In this document: piece by piece, positions 26,860 through 34,973 of the stretch | How positions within the stretch are numbered: the stretch's first letter is position 1 | Layout: the number at the start of each line of letters is the position of its first letter | Assembly (NCBI RefSeq): GCF_003443895.1 | Contig: NZ_QQOA01000001.1 | Location: 62,001 to 126,000, forward strand | DNA from: Paraburkholderia phosphatilytica | GTDB lineage: Bacteria > Pseudomonadota > Gammaproteobacteria > Burkholderiales > Burkholderiaceae | Direction: 5' to 3' | Length of the DNA: 64,000 nt | The notes under the pieces: generated by a model | Told to the model about the DNA's origin: nothing | Seen by the model: only the letters and a program-made list of their open reading frames with translations | Databases searched by the model: none | Program-made: the position numbers and the translations under genes

Positions 26860-27755
26860 CTACGTGATCCCCTTGCGAAGCGGGAAGCGCTCGTTCATCA
26901 CGCGTGACCCGATATAGAATTTTCGCATCTTTTCACAGTGCTCCACGAGATCCTGACGTTTGGTCAGCTTCGCGACTTCAGTCAGATTCCGGTAGATATC
27001 GCTGACTGGCGATTCGAAGCGCAACTGGACTTGCGACAGCTTCAGCAGGATCTGCTCGGCATCGTCCTTTTCATTGAAGCGCGCGGACAGGAGTTCCAGA
27101 TAGTCCTGCAAATCTTCCTGATCGAGCTTCGTGCGCAAGACAAGCGCCGGTGCGATGGTCTCGTCGCGCATCGACGGATCCTTGAAGATCATCGAGTAAT
27201 GCGGGCTAGGGACATGGGCATAGCGAAAATCCAGACTCAATATCCGCCGGTCATCCGACGTGAGGTTGATCGCCGAATGCGGCACCGTGGACTCCAGGAT
27301 CCAGATATCGCCTTTTCTCATTCGGAACACACCGAACTTCTCTTCCGAGTGGTACGAGTCGATGCAAGTTTCCAGCGGAATCAGAATGCGAATGTACTGA
27401 TCCTTGTCTTTGGACAATTCCAGGAAATCGGTGTGCGGAATGACAAGACCGTTCACGAGATTCCGCACGCGGGCCATCGTCATACGATCGGTGTCGAAGC
27501 ACGTTTCGATGACTTGCTGAGATACGACGTCGCAGCGCCGACCTGCGTCTGGATTGGCGGATGATCGTAGTCGGAAAACAGCGTGTCCGTCCATTCTCCG
27601 GTCCGGTTGTAAAGCGAGTGATTGATCCAGGTGCCCGAGCCGAATTCGTCGTACTGCTCCTTGATGGCTGGAAGCGCCGACAGCACCTTAAGATCCTTTC
27701 TGAGCAATTCGTCGTCGAACTTGATGCGCCCCACAAGACGGGTCGTAGTCGTCAT
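26860..27755 (-). pseudogene. L-proline hydroxylase-like 2-oxoglutarate dioxygenase, frameshifted
   Basis: Two overlapping frames together give one protein of about 298 residues. The first frame (ATG 27755, AGGAGG upstream) encodes MTTTTRLVGRIKFDDELL through VGAATSYLSK. The second continues VIETCFDTDRMTMARVRNLV. It then shows the iron site HTD in VIPHTDFLEL, the distal His in STVPHSA and a candidate 2-oxoglutarate Arg in DDRRILSLDF. The layout matches the aspartyl/asparaginyl hydroxylase-like group that includes bacterial cis-proline hydroxylases. The break is at about 27513, where restoring one C on the + strand (one G on the coding strand) would join the frames. Without it the first product stops at 91 residues and lacks the active site. 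A sequencing error is possible. Confidence 0.82.
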
Positions 27756-27806
27756 GGAGATGTCCTCCTGTCGTCAAAAAAAGAACGATGCTTCCGCGCC
27801 CCGCCG

Positions 27807-27823
27807 GCATGGCGATGCCATGC
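27807..27823 (-). terminator. hairpin between benE-like gene and the hydroxylase pseudogene
   Basis: GCATGGC and GCCATGC form a seven-base stem around GAT. On the minus strand a run of eight T lies about 25 bases further on, too far for a classical terminator, so this may only attenuate. Confidence 0.3.
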
Positions 27824-27858
27824 ATGCGTCGGAGCGGGCGCGGCGCCCTTGAACATGA

Positions 27859-29091
27859 TCAGACGCGCTCCGACCGGGCGGTGCTGGTGGTGGCCGTCGA
27901 ACTGCGTGCGTCTACGTGTGCCGCCTTTGCCTTTCTCGACATCGCGAGTGAAAAGACGACACCGGCAACCAGCCCCCACAATGCCGAGCCCAGACCAAAG
28001 AAAGACATGCCCGAGACTGTGACCACAAAGGTCACGACGGACGACTCGCGATGAGTTTCGTTCGCTACGGCCGACGCAAGACTCGAGACGAGCGTCCCAA
28101 GCAGCGCGAGGCCGGCCAGCGTGGTGGTCAACCCGTCGGGCAAGCGGGCGAAGAGCGCGACGACCGATGCGCCGAACGTTCCGATGCACAGGTATCCAAT
28201 GCCGCAGACGACGCCGGAGATATAGCGACGCCGCGGATCTTCGTGGCATTCCGGGCTCGCGCACATCGCACCGACAATCGCGGCGGGATTGATGCCCGAG
28301 TTGCCGAAGAACGCAAGTGGAATGGACATCAGCGCGCTTGCACCGACGACCGACCGCGGCGCGATATAGAACCCCGCGCTGCGGAGAATATGGATCGAAG
28401 TGGCCAGCTGCGTGAGCGCGAGCAGCAGCAACGGCAGCCCCAGCCCCATCAGCGATGTAAAGGAAAAGCCTGGGACGGTGAACTCCGGTCTGGCGACGCT
28501 CAGGTCCAGACCTTGTACGCCGAAATTCGTACCGGGCAGCGCGACCGCCACGCCGGCGAGCAGCGCAAGCGCGACCGCGTAGCGCGGAATCAGCCGGCGA
28601 CATGCGACATACACGACCACGACCGGCAGGACGATGGCAGGCGTGGACTGCAGCGAGCGGAAGATGCCCGCGCAAAAGTCGAAGAGCACACCTGCGATCA
28701 TCGCGGAAAGCAGGTGCGCGGGTAGATGCTGGATCAAGCGGCCAAATAGCCCCGACAGACCGATGACCGCGATGACGATCGACACCACGAGGTAGCAACC
28801 GATCACGTCCTTGAACGGATAGTGCGCAAGGCCGGTGATGAGCAGCGCGACGCCGGGAGTGGACCAGGCGCCGATGACGGGCATCTTGTGGCGCAGGCTG
28901 AGCCAGAGCCCCACCGCGCCGGCACCGATGGAGACCGCCCAGATCCACGTGGAGAGCAGACTGGGTGAGAGATGCCCGGCCTGTGCCGCCTGGACCACGA
29001 TCAATACCGGGCCGCTGTAGGTGGCAACAAGCGCGATGAGTCCCGCTATCGCCGCGGACAGAGAAAAGTCTGCACGCATTCTGGAAAACAT
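27859..29091 (-). CDS. BenE-family benzoate/H+ symporter-like transporter
   Basis: A 410-residue membrane protein with about 12 helices, of the BenE (benzoate:H+ symporter) family: GLIALVATYSGPVLIVVQAAQAGHL, KMPVIGAWSTPGVALLITGL, RSVVGASALMSIPLAFFGNSGINPAAIVGAMCASPECHEDP and GLALLGTLVSSLASAVA. ATG at 29091 is preferred over 29133 because GGAG lies about nine bases upstream. No benzoate catabolic genes are adjacent, so the substrate may differ; its position upstream of a proline-hydroxylase-like gene may hint at an amino-acid-like substrate, which is speculation. Confidence 0.87.
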   Translation of the reverse strand: MFSRMRADFSLSAAIAGLIALVATYSGPVLIVVQAAQAGHLSPSLLSTWIWAVSIGAGAVGLWLSLRHKMPVIGAWSTPGVALLITGLAHYPFKDVIGCYLVVSIVIAVIGLSGLFGRLIQHLPAHLLSAMIAGVLFDFCAGIFRSLQSTPAIVLPVVVVYVACRRLIPRYAVALALLAGVAVALPGTNFGVQGLDLSVARPEFTVPGFSFTSLMGLGLPLLLLALTQLATSIHILRSAGFYIAPRSVVGASALMSIPLAFFGNSGINPAAIVGAMCASPECHEDPRRRYISGVVCGIGYLCIGTFGASVVALFARLPDGLTTTLAGLALLGTLVSSLASAVANETHRESSVVTFVVTVSGMSFFGLGSALWGLVAGVVFSLAMSRKAKAAHVDARSSTATTSTARSERV

Positions 29092-29224
29092 CGCAAATAT
29101 CTCCGATAGGATGACGAAATATCTCATCGTCACACAAGCATCGAGCTCAACGCCGACATGTTTTCACGCAAGAACACGCGCGACGTTGCAGAAGCAACGA
29201 TTGAATCGCAATTGTTTTTTGGGA

Positions 29225-29239
29225 TAAACCTATGGTTTA
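29225..29239. promoter_or_regulatory. palindrome upstream of the BenE-like gene
   Basis: TAAACC, TAT, GGTTTA: a perfect 6+3+6 inverted repeat 134 bases before the start of the BenE-like gene. It is T-N13-A-like, as for LysR or GntR sites. The interval 29092-29471 otherwise holds no gene. Confidence 0.4.
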
Positions 29240-29246
29240 GATGAGG

Positions 29247-29263
29247 TTGTTAAGAGATAACAA
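29247..29263. promoter_or_regulatory. second inverted repeat upstream of the BenE-like gene
   Basis: TTGTTA, AGAGA, TAACAA: a perfect 6+5+6 inverted repeat eight bases from the TAAACC palindrome, in an unusually A/T-rich patch. Together they look like a compound operator region. Confidence 0.4.
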
Positions 29264-29471
29264 TCTGGTAAAACGCGCGCGAGGCAGCCAAGCGCCCGCG
29301 CCACAGCAGCGCGCAGGCAGCACGCCGATGCCCACCGAACGTCGATGGTGTATGACTAGCGAAAGGGATTGCGGAAGCGGAAGCGGCAGCCGAACGCGAG
29401 CGCCCGCAGCGCTCAATGGCGCGGTGCGAAGGAGGCGGCGTAGTGCCCGCCCGATCCGCTCGCCGCCACGC

Positions 29472-29663
29472 TCAGATGATGCGCAGGTTGCGAATGCGGC
29501 CGATGCGTGGCGAGCGCTTGAGGATCAGGTCCTGAATGACTTCAGGCAAAAGCGCGCGGGGAATGTTGGCCGGCACGTCGTCGACGAGTTGCGACGGAAC
29601 GTGGACGATGTACTCGTCCGGGGCGGTCGCCAGGCTATGTTCGTAGCTGACGCGATACTCCAT
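29472..29663 (-). CDS. small hypothetical protein (63 aa)
   Basis: A 63-residue acidic/hydrophobic protein, MEYRVSYEHSLATAPDEY through RIGRIRNLRII. ATG at 29663 is preceded by GGAG about ten bases upstream, and codon use matches neighbours. No domain is recognised. It lies downstream of the bestrophin gene on the same strand (133 bases). Confidence 0.55.
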   Translation of the reverse strand: MEYRVSYEHSLATAPDEYIVHVPSQLVDDVPANIPRALLPEVIQDLILKRSPRIGRIRNLRII

Positions 29664-29796
29664 GATCGGCGACTCCGGGGGAAAGGTTCGTTCACGATTC
29701 TACCAGCGCGGCGGCGCTTCCGACGCGCGTTCAGTGGCCATCCGCACGAAGCGCGCGAAATCGGCGCGAGGTCGGCGGCGCACGCGTTCCGGGCGC

Positions 29797-30717
29797 TCAA
29801 TCCAGCACGAACGGCTTCACAGGCGCGGGCCGCTCCGGCGCGGGCTCGCCGAACAGATCGCACACCGCGTCTTCCGTGCCGAACGACATCGTGGTCAGCG
29901 CGAGGTCGTTGTCGTCGGTGCCGAACGGCTCTTCGAGTTGCGCGGCGATCGCCTCGTGCGCCATGAACGTGTACGCGACGAGCACCGCGAACACCGGCGT
30001 GAAGCCGCCGATGCTGTCCACCAGCCCGAACGGCAGCGACGCGCAGAAGAAGTACACCGTGCGATGGATCATCACCGTGTACGCGAACGGCAGCGGCGTC
30101 GAGCTGATGCGCTCGCAGCCGCCGATCACGTCCGACATCGTCTCCAGGCTGCGATCGAACGCGAGCATGCCCATCGCGTCCACCGTGCCTTCGCGCCGGC
30201 GCGCTTGCGTCCACTCGCCGAGCCACAGCATCAGCGTCGCCGCGCGGTAGCGCGACGCCATCGCACGTTCGAGCAGCGCGGGCGGCAGACGCGCCGCGAG
30301 ATCGTCGCGCGGATCGGTGCCGCGCAGCTGATGCCGCAATGCATGCGGCAACGCGCGCAGCACCTGCACGAGCGCGCGCGTCTGGTCGGCCGGCACATCG
30401 TTCACGCCGAGCGTCAGCGCCTGGCGCGCAATCGACCGCGACGTGTTCAGCAACTGCCCCCACAGCTTGCGCGCTTCCCAGTAGCGGTCGTAGCTCGCGT
30501 TATTGCGAAAGCCGAGAAACACCGCGAGTGCGATGCCCACCAGCGAGAACGGCGCGGGGCTCAAGCTGATCGTCAAGCCGAAGAGTTTGTCGTGCGTGAG
30601 CACCGCGACGAGCGAGATCACGAACACGATCAACAGACGCGGCACGAGCCGCGGCAGCACGGAGCCGCGCCACGCGAGCAGCAGGCTGATCCAGTTGAGA
30701 TGCGGACGGATGATCAT
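29797..30717 (-). CDS. bestrophin-family inner-membrane anion channel protein
   Basis: A 306-residue protein of the bacterial bestrophin (YneE, formerly UPF0187) family. The N-terminus MIIRPHLNWISLLLAWRGSVLPRL, the conserved FLGFRNNASYDRYWEARKLWGQL and the C-terminal LEEPFGTDDNDLALTTM are typical. Family members form pentameric ion channels; bacterial members studied conduct cations or anions. It lies 30 bases downstream of the dihydroxyacetone kinase gene, so it is probably co-transcribed, although a functional link is not obvious. Confidence 0.9.
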   Translation of the reverse strand: MIIRPHLNWISLLLAWRGSVLPRLVPRLLIVFVISLVAVLTHDKLFGLTISLSPAPFSLVGIALAVFLGFRNNASYDRYWEARKLWGQLLNTSRSIARQALTLGVNDVPADQTRALVQVLRALPHALRHQLRGTDPRDDLAARLPPALLERAMASRYRAATLMLWLGEWTQARRREGTVDAMGMLAFDRSLETMSDVIGGCERISSTPLPFAYTVMIHRTVYFFCASLPFGLVDSIGGFTPVFAVLVAYTFMAHEAIAAQLEEPFGTDDNDLALTTMSFGTEDAVCDLFGEPAPERPAPVKPFVLD

Positions 30718-30747
30718 GTCGGCGCGATGTCAGTGGGGTCGAGCGAG

Positions 30748-32451
30748 TTACTTCACGAACGGCGTCAGCGCGCGCAGCCAGCACACCGTCGCGACCGCGC
30801 CGCCGTCGGGCGCGCCCACCGCGCGCTCGCCGAGATAGCTTGCGCGTCCCACGCGCGGCATCATCGTGGCGGTCGCGTCGGCGCCCTGCTGCGCGGCGTC
30901 GACGGTTGCGCTCCATGCGTCCGCGAGCGGCTTGCCCGCGCGCACGGCCAGCGCGAACGCATCGGCGGCGGGACGCAGCGCGTCGAGCATCGTGCGCTCG
31001 CCGGGCTTCGCGCCGCCGAGTTCGGCGATCGCGGTGACGGCGGCGTCGAACGCATCGGCCCATGACGCGGGCGCAGGCGCCGCGTCGCTGCCGAGACGTC
31101 GCGCGGCGCGCAGCAACGCGGTCGCGTAGAACGGCCCCGAACTGCCGGCGATCGCGCGACGCAGCGTGACCGCGAGTTCGGCAAGCGCATCGGCAGGCGA
31201 TACCCACGCGCCGTTGCGCATCGCGAGCACCGCTTCGCCCGCGCGTTTCATGCTCGAACCGAGGTCGCCGTCGCCGGCCTTCGAATCGAGTTCCGTGAGC
31301 TCGGCTTCGTCGGCGATCAATGCGCGTGCGGCAGCATCGAGCGCCTGCTGCAGCGTCGAACGTTGCGCCGCTGCTGCCGGCGTACTTGCAGCATCTTGCG
31401 CGGCGTGCGCTGATACCGCGATGCCCGCGGCGCCATCCACGTTCACGCGTCCACCGCGCGGCCATGCGCCCGCTTCGGTCGGTGCCTCGAGCAGCGCGAG
31501 CCGCGCGTCGTCCACCCGCATCACCGAGATCGAACAGCCCGGCATGTTCAGCGCCGACAGCAGCGTCCCCGCCCACGCGCGTTCGATGTGCAGCCCACGC
31601 TTTCGCAGGCCATTGACGGCGGCACGCGCCACCACCGCGAGTTCCATCGCCGTCGTTGCGCCGAGCCCGTTGACGAGCAGCGCGACGCGTTCACCACGTG
31701 CCAGCTGCTGGTCGTCGACGATCGCGGTGAGTAGCGTGTCGACGAGATGGTCCGCGGGCATCGGCTGCGTGCGCTGCACGCCCTTCTCGCCGTGAATGCC
31801 AAGGCCGAGTTCGATCTCGTCGTCCGCGAGCGTGAAGCTCGATTGCTGCGTGGCCGGCAGCGTGCAGCCGTCGAGCGCGACGCCCATCGTGCCGATCGCG
31901 TCGGCGGCGGCGCGCGCAAGCGATGCGACCTCGGCAAGCGGCTTGCCCGCGGCCGCCGCCGCGCCGGCGATCTTGTGCACGAACACCGTGCCCGCGATAC
32001 CGCGCCGGCGCCCACGTTCCACCGTATCCCGCAGCGACACGTCGTCCGCGACCACGACCACTTCGACGGGTAGGCCCTCGGCGCGCGCCAGTTCCGCCGC
32101 GAGGCCGAAGTTCAGACGATCGCCGGTGTAGTTCTTCACGACCAGCAGCGCGCCGTTCGGCCCCGCGCTCGCGCGGATCGCGGCGAGCACCGCATCGGTG
32201 GAAGGCGACGTGAACACTTCTCCACATACCGCCGCCGTCAGCATGCCTGCGCCGACGTAGCCCGCATGCGCAGGTTCATGGCCGCTGCCGCCGCCGGAGA
32301 GAATCGCCACCTGGCGCGCGGCGGGCTCCGGCACGTTACGCTGCACGACCACGTTCTCGTCGCGCAGCAGCGCCGTGTCCGGCGCGAGCATCGCGAGACC
32401 TTCGAGCATTTCACGCACGACATGCGATGGATCGTTCAGCAGCTTCTTCAT
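30748..32451 (-). CDS. dihydroxyacetone kinase, fused DhaK-DhaL (ATP-dependent type)
   Basis: A 567-residue two-domain kinase that phosphorylates dihydroxyacetone or glyceraldehyde-type substrates. The DhaK half begins MKKLLNDPSHVVREMLEGLAM and has ILSGGGSGHEPAHAGYVG and the covalent-substrate His region (IELGLGIHGEKGVQRTQ). A Pro/Ala-rich linker near residue 350 leads to the DhaL half, with the ADP/Mg loop ELDSKAGDGDLGSSMKRAG. The fusion means ATP is the phosphate donor, not the PTS. GAGG upstream supports ATG 32451. The ketopantoate reductase gene lies 81 bases upstream on the same strand, an association seen with sugar-acid or tetrose catabolism genes. Confidence 0.93.
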   Translation of the reverse strand: MKKLLNDPSHVVREMLEGLAMLAPDTALLRDENVVVQRNVPEPAARQVAILSGGGSGHEPAHAGYVGAGMLTAAVCGEVFTSPSTDAVLAAIRASAGPNGALLVVKNYTGDRLNFGLAAELARAEGLPVEVVVVADDVSLRDTVERGRRRGIAGTVFVHKIAGAAAAAGKPLAEVASLARAAADAIGTMGVALDGCTLPATQQSSFTLADDEIELGLGIHGEKGVQRTQPMPADHLVDTLLTAIVDDQQLARGERVALLVNGLGATTAMELAVVARAAVNGLRKRGLHIERAWAGTLLSALNMPGCSISVMRVDDARLALLEAPTEAGAWPRGGRVNVDGAAGIAVSAHAAQDAASTPAAAAQRSTLQQALDAAARALIADEAELTELDSKAGDGDLGSSMKRAGEAVLAMRNGAWVSPADALAELAVTLRRAIAGSSGPFYATALLRAARRLGSDAAPAPASWADAFDAAVTAIAELGGAKPGERTMLDALRPAADAFALAVRAGKPLADAWSATVDAAQQGADATATMMPRVGRASYLGERAVGAPDGGAVATVCWLRALTPFVK

Positions 32452-32532
32452 GGCAGCGAACCTCGTCGGGTTGAACGAACGGCACGGCGGACGCGCCGCG
32501 CTTCGCAGTGAAGGCAGCGCGAGCCGCGCGCT

Positions 32533-33429
32533 TCAGGCGGACTGCTTCGTCTCGATCGCCTTCACGAGCGTATGCAGCACGCGATTGACGGGCGTCGGCA
32601 CGCCGCGCGCTTCGCCGCGGCGCATCACGTACCCGTTCAGATGGTCGATCTCGCTGCGCCGCCGGCGCGCAACGTCCTGCGCCGTCGACGAGTACTGCGC
32701 CGGCATCGTCTCCGCGATGCGGTGCACCGCGGCCGTCGCGTCGCCTGGCACTGTCACGCCATCCGCGTGCGCAACCGCGAAGCATTCAGCGACCACATCG
32801 CGCATCACGTCCGGCACGCCTTCGCACTGCACGAGCCTGCCGTACGGCAGCTGCGAAATCGCGGACATCGCGTTGTACGCGCAGTTGAGGATCAGCTTGG
32901 CCCACAGCGAGCCGCGCACGTTGTCGGAGACTTCGGTGGGAATGTCGGCGTCGATCAGCATGCGGGCAATCTCGTCGCTCGCGCTCGACGGCTCGATCAC
33001 GAGTTCGCCGCGGCCCTGATGCCGGACGTGGCCGACGCCGGCCATCTCGCTCGCCACGTACACGACCGCCGCCGCGACTTCCTGCGGCACCACCGTGCGC
33101 AGCCGGTCCGCGTTGTCGACGCCGTTCTGCAACGTCAGCAGCAGTGCGTCGGCGGGCAGGAACGGTTTCAGCCCGGCGCCGGCGGTTTCGGTATCCGTCG
33201 ACTTCACGCAGAACAGCACCAGCCGCGCGCCCTGCGCCGCTGCGGCTTCGGTGCTCGCCGCGATGCGCAGATAGCCGTCGAAGTCGCCCTTCGTGAAGCG
33301 CAGGCCATCGCGATTGATGGCGTCCACGTGCTGCGGGCGGCCGATCAACACGACTTCGTGTCCCGCGCGGGCCAGCATCCCGCCGTAATAGCACCCGACG
33401 GCGCCCGCGCCCATCACTGCGATTTTCAT
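32533..33429 (-). CDS. 2-dehydropantoate 2-reductase family protein (ApbA/PanE)
   Basis: A 298-residue NADPH-dependent reductase with the N-terminal Rossmann motif MKIAVMGAGAVGCYYGGMLARAG and a C-terminal helical ApbA domain containing KLILNCAYNAMSAISQLPYG (catalytic Lys) and RRSEIDHLNGYVMRRGEA (substrate-binding region). GGAGAAACC upstream of ATG 33429 supports the start. Burkholderiaceae carry many paralogues; its place before a dihydroxyacetone kinase suggests reduction of another 2-keto acid rather than pantothenate synthesis. Confidence 0.88.
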   Translation of the reverse strand: MKIAVMGAGAVGCYYGGMLARAGHEVVLIGRPQHVDAINRDGLRFTKGDFDGYLRIAASTEAAAAQGARLVLFCVKSTDTETAGAGLKPFLPADALLLTLQNGVDNADRLRTVVPQEVAAAVVYVASEMAGVGHVRHQGRGELVIEPSSASDEIARMLIDADIPTEVSDNVRGSLWAKLILNCAYNAMSAISQLPYGRLVQCEGVPDVMRDVVAECFAVAHADGVTVPGDATAAVHRIAETMPAQYSSTAQDVARRRRSEIDHLNGYVMRRGEARGVPTPVNRVLHTLVKAIETKQSA

Positions 33430-33573
33430 CGGCTGGTTTCTCCCGGCATGGTTCGAAGATGGCGGTGTCCGTCGTCACGCGGCATGCGCGCAAGCGCGGC
33501 GTGGCAACGTCACGGCTGCGTTCGAAACGGTATCACAGCCGGCTACTGCATTCAGCGTGGCCGTTAGTTGCCG

Positions 33574-34650
33574 TCAGGCTGGCTGCGCGTCGCGATCCCA
33601 CGCAATTCGGTCGAAGATGGCCTGCAATTTCATGCCGCGAGCCGCGTTGAGCATGCGCGCGTGCGCGACGCGCCCCGCCAGATGCGCGCGGAAATCCGCA
33701 TGCGCATCGCGGTTCTGCGACATCGGGCCGCAGCGCACGCAGTTGGTCAGGATCGCCTTCAGCGTGTCGAACTCGTCGCGCGCGAGGTTCGCATGACGAT
33801 TCACGACAACACCCGCGAGACGCTGCCGCACGCCGCGACGCATCACCCGGGTCTTGCGCGGCTGCACCGCGAAGCCTTCCTCGAACGCGATCGCCGCGAC
33901 CAGAACCGGTACGCGTTCGGCGCTGCGTACAAGCGTCGCGCCGCCGGAGAACGCGAGGTCGTCGGCGTAGCGCGTATAGCGGGCATCGAGCGAACGCGCG
34001 AGCGCGGCCAGCCGCGTATCGAGGCGAAACGCGCACAGGTTCGCGAGCGCCGGCGAAGTCGCCGCGCCTTGCGGCAGATGCCGGTTGCGATAGCGCTGCC
34101 GTGCCGGCCAGTCGAGCCGTTCGCGCAGATCGGGCGCAAAGAGCCGCGCCGACGGCACGCGATTCGTGCAGAGCGCGGTCAGCGCCCGCGTCACTTCCAG
34201 CGGATAGCCGAGCGTGCGGAACAGCGCGTGCACGCGAGCCGCGCTCACCGATACGAAGAAGTCCGCGAGATCGAGGCGGATCACCACATCGCGATCCGCA
34301 TGCGGCGCGGCGAACGACACGATGCTCCGGCCGCGCCTGAAACCGTGCGCCGCTTCGTGCGGCGGCACACGATCGAGCAGATCGCGCAGCACCTTGCGCT
34401 GCGCTTCGCGCAGGCGGCCTTTGGGAATTTCGACCAGGCGACAGCTGCCGTCGCGTTTGTCGAACGCGCGGTAAGTGTAGTGATGCAGCGGAGTGGAACC
34501 TGCGTGCGGCGTGACGCGCCACCGGTCGGCGAGCCACTCGAGATCGGCGTCGCTCGTGCCGAGCCACGCGGCCAGATCGCGGAGCGTAGGCAGCAGTGGA
34601 ATGCGGATGCCGGCGAGCGGCTTCGGCAGTGGCAGCTGAACGGGTTCCAT
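33574..34650 (-). CDS. retron-type reverse transcriptase
   Basis: A 358-residue RNA-directed DNA polymerase. The palm motifs are present: VVIRLDLADFF with catalytic Asp (about 125-132), HLPQGAATSPALANL (191-205) and the YADD box in RYTRYADDLAFSGG (about 228-231). The N-terminal pattern (HYTYRAFDKRDGSCRLVEIP, AHGFRRGRSI) and the absence of an X/maturase or endonuclease domain place it with retron/retron-like enzymes rather than group II introns. The retron marker NAxxH reads FAAPH (113-117) and the VTG marker reads LAG (278-280). ATG at 34650 is chosen because conserved RT sequence starts right after it and the putative msr-msd RNA ends 16 bases upstream. No toxin or effector domain is fused. 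Confidence 0.87.
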   Translation of the reverse strand: MEPVQLPLPKPLAGIRIPLLPTLRDLAAWLGTSDADLEWLADRWRVTPHAGSTPLHHYTYRAFDKRDGSCRLVEIPKGRLREAQRKVLRDLLDRVPPHEAAHGFRRGRSIVSFAAPHADRDVVIRLDLADFFVSVSAARVHALFRTLGYPLEVTRALTALCTNRVPSARLFAPDLRERLDWPARQRYRNRHLPQGAATSPALANLCAFRLDTRLAALARSLDARYTRYADDLAFSGGATLVRSAERVPVLVAAIAFEEGFAVQPRKTRVMRRGVRQRLAGVVVNRHANLARDEFDTLKAILTNCVRCGPMSQNRDAHADFRAHLAGRVAHARMLNAARGMKLQAIFDRIAWDRDAQPA

Positions 34651-34665
34651 AACGTGATGAAGGCG

Positions 34666-34822
34666 GAACGATGGGCCAACGTGCATGGTGCTGCGAGAGC
34701 TGCCCTGCGCAGTGCGCAGATTCGCTCTTGCGATGCATCGGGTAGTCGACCTCATCCACGGGGTAGCCCCGTAGTCCGGAAACATCAACCGCCTGCTCCG
34801 GCGTGTGCTTGACCCACCGCCC
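34666..34822 (-). ncRNA. candidate retron msr-msd RNA
   Basis: Read on the reverse transcriptase strand, GGGCGGTGGGTCAA (34822-34809) can pair along 14 consecutive positions, four of them G.U, with TTGGCCCATCGTTC (34679-34666), like the a1/a2 stem of retrons. The base right after a1 is the G of an AGC, where the branching guanosine sits in known retrons. Inside lie an msr-like hairpin (ACGGGG, CTA, CCCCGT at 34758-34772) and a longer msd-like hairpin between TGCAT (34682-34686) and ATGCA (34733-34737), with AGAGC/GCTCT and CTGCG/CGCAG stems. The element ends 15 bases before the reverse transcriptase ATG. Found by eye; no covariance support. Confidence 0.55.
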
Positions 34823-34973
34823 GCGTCGCGACAGTAACGGGCAGCGGTCGAGGCTGTCAATCGCGGCGCGTCGTAGTGCCCGCTCGCAGGTTGCCCTGGG
34901 TACTACCTGCTGCGCCCGCGCGATGGCCACACTGACGTCGATGACGGCACCCACAGACAACCGGAGTATCGCC

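Noticed and set aside
29241-29966. Forward-strand reading frame across the small gene and bestrophin end
   Set aside because: Arg/Ala-rich composition typical of antisense noise, and it overlaps better-supported minus-strand genes.
33574-34650. Group II intron or diversity-generating retroelement origin for the reverse transcriptase
   Set aside because: No maturase or endonuclease domain, no intron RNA domain V/VI pattern, and no template/variable repeat pair was seen.
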